Below are positions 61,891 to 64,000 of a DNA stretch of 64,000 nucleotides, one piece after another. The stretch lies in assembly GCF_021432385.1 (NCBI RefSeq), contig NZ_JAEACT010000002.1:1-64000 (forward strand), given 5' to 3'. This stretch comes from Clostridium hydrogenum (GTDB lineage Bacteria; Bacillota; Clostridia; Clostridiales; Clostridiaceae). The notes under the pieces are model-generated. The model had not been told where the DNA came from. It did no database searches and saw only the letters and a program-made list of their open reading frames with translations. The position numbers and the translations under genes are program-made. How positions within the stretch are numbered: the first letter of the stretch is position 1; each line of letters opens with the position of its first letter.

Positions 61891-62463
61891 TTACAGATAT
61901 TTTTTCCCTTCGCCCCATGCATTTCCAGCTTTCTCACCTAATGAAAAATAGCTGTTGCTAAACGAATCAAAAAATAACATTCCTGTTTTCTTGGTATCAA
62001 TCATGCCAGTTTTATCTAACACTGACTCATCTGCCGCTACATTGACAATCCTGGCAAGTACAGTAGTGAAATAATTTGCTCTTACAAACTCTATGAGTTC
62101 GCATTCGATGACTAGTGGACTTCCTTCGATGATAGGGGCATTGATGCGTGCACTCTTTACAGCCTTCAAGCCTGTTTTTGCAAATTTATCAGGGACTCTA
62201 TGGCCGGTTACAGTTCCAAAGTAATCCACTTCCTTTATCAAATTCTGATTAACCAGTGCAACAGTAAACGAGCCTCTCTTTTCAATGTTCTCATGCGTCT
62301 TACTACGTGAGCCAATACATAATGCGAGATCACCGACATTCGTCCTTGTACACTCATGCAAATTCATCACGTTGACTGTTCCATCATCATTATAAGTACC
62401 AACCATTAAAACCGGCGCTGGATAACCATACCCAAAAGCGTTTGGGCCTAAATTTTTCATCAT
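61891..62463 (-). CDS. Flavin reductase-like protein (FMN-binding split barrel), second
   Basis: About 190 residues of the flavin-reductase family: PVLMVGTYNDDGTVNVMNLH, LCIGSRSKTHENIEKRGSFT, VDYFGTVTGHRVPDKFAKTG and SPLVIECELIEFV. Such proteins bind FMN and either reduce it or act on small electron carriers. ATG 62463 has AGGAGG upstream. It follows a paralogue (62480-63052), about 35-40% alike by eye, and its higher GC suggests transfer. Confidence 0.9.
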   Translation of the reverse strand: MMKNLGPNAFGYGYPAPVLMVGTYNDDGTVNVMNLHECTRTNVGDLALCIGSRSKTHENIEKRGSFTVALVNQNLIKEVDYFGTVTGHRVPDKFAKTGLKAVKSARINAPIIEGSPLVIECELIEFVRANYFTTVLARIVNVAADESVLDKTGMIDTKKTGMLFFDSFSNSYFSLGEKAGNAWGEGKKYL

Positions 62464-62479
62464 AATAAACAACCTCCTC

Positions 62480-63052
62480 TTAGTTCTTCTCTCTTAGCTG
62501 AAGTCCGTCGTGGTAAGCATCACCAACCTTCTTACCAACGGACAGATATGACTTATTCATCCAATCGAAAGTGATCGGATGGAATTTTTCAAATGATACC
62601 TTGCCATCTTCTCCAAGAATCCGTTCATCCAGACTTACATTGACGATTTCGCCTACCAGTCTCCAGGTTCCCTCATCATAGCTCTTCACTCTGCACTCAA
62701 CGGCAAAAGGAAGCTCATCGATAATCGGTGCATCTACGAATTCGGATTTTGTTGTATGGAATCCGGACTTCTCAAACTTATCTTCCACTTTATTTCCTGT
62801 TGTTATACCAAGGTAATCACAGGCAACTTGATTTTCCACATCCCCCATACTTACAACAAAGGAACCTCTGGCAAGAATTCCCTTTAACGTATTTCTCTGG
62901 GATGCTACGGTAATAGTAATTTCTGTCTCATTCGTTATTCCGCCCCATACTGCTAACATGGCGGTCGGCTTTTCAGCCTCATCATAAGATGAAATCATCA
63001 AAACCGGCATTGGTGTGATGTATGGCTTTGCTCCAATATTTTTTCTAGACAT
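62480..63052 (-). CDS. Flavin reductase-like protein (FMN-binding split barrel), first
   Basis: 190 residues: TPMPVLMISSYDEAEKPTAM, VASQRNTLKGILARGSFVVS, CDYLGITTGNKVEDKFEKSG, LPFAVECRVKSYDEGTWRLV. A flavoprotein probably using FMN. AAGGAGGAG precedes the start. First of a two-gene unit, divergent from an AraC-type regulator; codon and base use (higher GC) differ from the chromosome around, supporting gain of the three-gene set as a block. Confidence 0.9.
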   Translation of the reverse strand: MSRKNIGAKPYITPMPVLMISSYDEAEKPTAMLAVWGGITNETEITITVASQRNTLKGILARGSFVVSMGDVENQVACDYLGITTGNKVEDKFEKSGFHTTKSEFVDAPIIDELPFAVECRVKSYDEGTWRLVGEIVNVSLDERILGEDGKVSFEKFHPITFDWMNKSYLSVGKKVGDAYHDGLQLREKN

Positions 63053-63171
63053 ATTTCTCCTCCTTAAATTATGTAATAAATCACAGTTATCCTATGCATT
63101 ATGCTCTTAACGATATGGTTGCTAATCCATCATATAGATTTTCACCTTCCAAATCAGCGCTAAATATTAAC

Positions 63172-63200
63172 TTGAATTATGGCATATTTTAACCTATAGT
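63172..63200 (+). promoter_or_regulatory. Promoter of the AraC-type gene
   Basis: TTGAAT (63172-63177), 17 bp, TATAGT (63195-63200), about 84 bases before the ATG at 63284. Confidence 0.5.
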
Positions 63201-63283
63201 TAGATATAAGCATTTATGACTTACTAAAAATATTGCAATGCTTAAAAGAATTTGCTCAGAAATCTGAAGAAAGGAACGTTGTT

Positions 63284-64000
63284 ATGTCTTGGAATTGCGA
63301 TACCGAAATCGATCACGCATTAGAAAAACTCAGTCAGGACTTTCCGCACCTCAATTGGGACTTTAGCCCGGATCCGTCCTCAGGAAATAACGAACTGATT
63401 TCGCATTGGTTAGGAGAGAAATTCGAGGAAGTTATGGTGTGTGCATTTAAAGGGAAAAAAATTGAGGAGAGTTTCCACCGTCAGGACTTTTTTTTCATTC
63501 ATTTTGCTTACCACGGAGATTATGATGCATTAAGCGCCAACTATAACAATCGAATCACGGTAAAAGAAGGAGATTGCTATATCGGTCAGCCCTACAGTGG
63601 CTATGCTGTGAAACGAGATTCTGATCACGAATGTATTATTCTCGGAGTACTGATTCGTAAAGAAACCTTTTTCCGGGAATACCTGAGTGCGCTCTCAGCA
63701 GATAGTTCCATGCTTAATTTTTTTCTGGAACCACAGAAAAACAAATATGCAGAAGAGTTCGTTCATCTGGAAATTCCAGCTTCTTCGCCAATCTGGCAGC
63801 TGCTGAATGTCATGATTCTTGAATATGCTCATAAAACAGAGGACTCACAGAAAATTTTAAAGCCTATGGTCATGTCCCTTGCAATGTATCTTTCCTATGA
63901 GTACAAGCATCAGCATCTACCTACTGGCACGACATTAATTGACCGGATTATGGAATATATCGAATCACACTCTGATTCTGTAACATTGAATGACATTGCA
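63284..64000 (+). CDS. AraC-family transcription regulator, cut by the right edge
   Basis: Open from ATG 63284 (AAAGGAAC upstream) to the window end, 239 codons without a stop. Residues about 30-130 form the cupin-like ligand domain (DFFFIHFAYHGDYD, VKEGDCYIGQPYSGYAVKRD). The last visible residues (LIDRIMEYIESHSDSVTLND-I-A) are the start of the AraC double helix-turn-helix. The C-terminal half is outside. Divergent from the flavin-reductase pair, which it probably controls. Confidence 0.88.
   Translation, partial: MSWNCDTEIDHALEKLSQDFPHLNWDFSPDPSSGNNELISHWLGEKFEEVMVCAFKGKKIEESFHRQDFFFIHFAYHGDYDALSANYNNRITVKEGDCYIGQPYSGYAVKRDSDHECIILGVLIRKETFFREYLSALSADSSMLNFFLEPQKNKYAEEFVHLEIPASSPIWQLLNVMILEYAHKTEDSQKILKPMVMSLAMYLSYEYKHQHLPTGTTLIDRIMEYIESHSDSVTLNDIA

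Overview
This window looks like the chromosome of a low-GC, spore-forming Clostridium. From memory of gene order it is most like Clostridium acetobutylicum or a close relative. The evidence is the very AT-rich sequence, the run of sporulation genes (spoIIE, spoVG, spoVT, yabP, yabQ, a SpoVB-type flippase), a glycine T-box, a group B-type [FeFe] hydrogenase-like gene and clostridial tRNAs.

Layout. 1-0.9 kb holds a decayed IS4-type transposase. 0.9-40.6 kb is a conserved housekeeping block, almost all on the minus strand, in the order familiar from Bacillus subtilis. In the direction of transcription it runs purR, spoVG, glmU, prs, [response regulator, kinase], htrA-like, pth, mfd, prsA-like, spoVT, spoVB-like, mazG (yabN), hupA, rqcP-like, yabP, yabQ, divIC-like, yabR-like, five tRNAs, spoIIE, tilS, hpt, ftsH, fhs, coaX, dusB, greA, lysS, tRNA-Asn, T-box-glyS, murD. 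murC alone faces the other way. It covers cell-wall precursors (murC, murD, glmU), nucleotide salvage and supply (hpt, prs, purR), translation, transcription-repair coupling, protein quality control and sporulation. 40.8-64 kb is an accessory region of small units. These are a flavodoxin/LuxR divergent pair with higher GC, two tRNA-Pro genes, a secreted Ig-like/NlpC-like protein, the hydrogenase-like protein, two PAP2 phosphatases, a HAD hydrolase, a MarR unit, a methyltransferase, a cysteine-rich Fe-S cluster operon, an SDR, a Crp/Fnr-type regulator, a metallo-beta-lactamase-fold hydrolase, a broken CPBP protease, HelD, a 34-residue CSC protein, and two flavin-reductase-type genes divergent from an AraC regulator cut by the right edge.

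The most unusual content is between genes. At least six families of small (80-440 bp) hairpin-forming repeats occupy most long intergenic spaces, over 30 copies in 64 kb. Family 1 is bounded by tandem 7-bp units (RARGTAC) whose ends pair, with four hairpins inside. Family 2 is a roughly 100-bp hairpin. Family 3 is a 274-bp structured element. Family 4 is a roughly 160-bp palindrome. Family 5 is a roughly 240-bp hairpin whose arms differ between copies yet stay complementary. Family 6 is an 80-bp hairpin that also appears as the frame of composites. Elements sit inside one another (2 in 1, 4 in 3, 5 plus half of 1 inside 6), so at least some moved as units, and some supply the stop codon of the neighbouring gene. 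None encodes a protein.

Regulatory sequence is often readable: a 21-bp-spaced spoIIE promoter, sigma-H-type promoters for spoVG and hupA, consensus sigma-A promoters for greA-lysS, ftsH, luxR, marR and others, palindromic operators at marR and the hydrolase gene, and two orphan promoter-terminator pairs that may make small RNAs (2614-2726 and 60157-60262, plus strand). No CRISPR array, prophage or intact IS was seen. All assignments come from reading the sequence without database searches.
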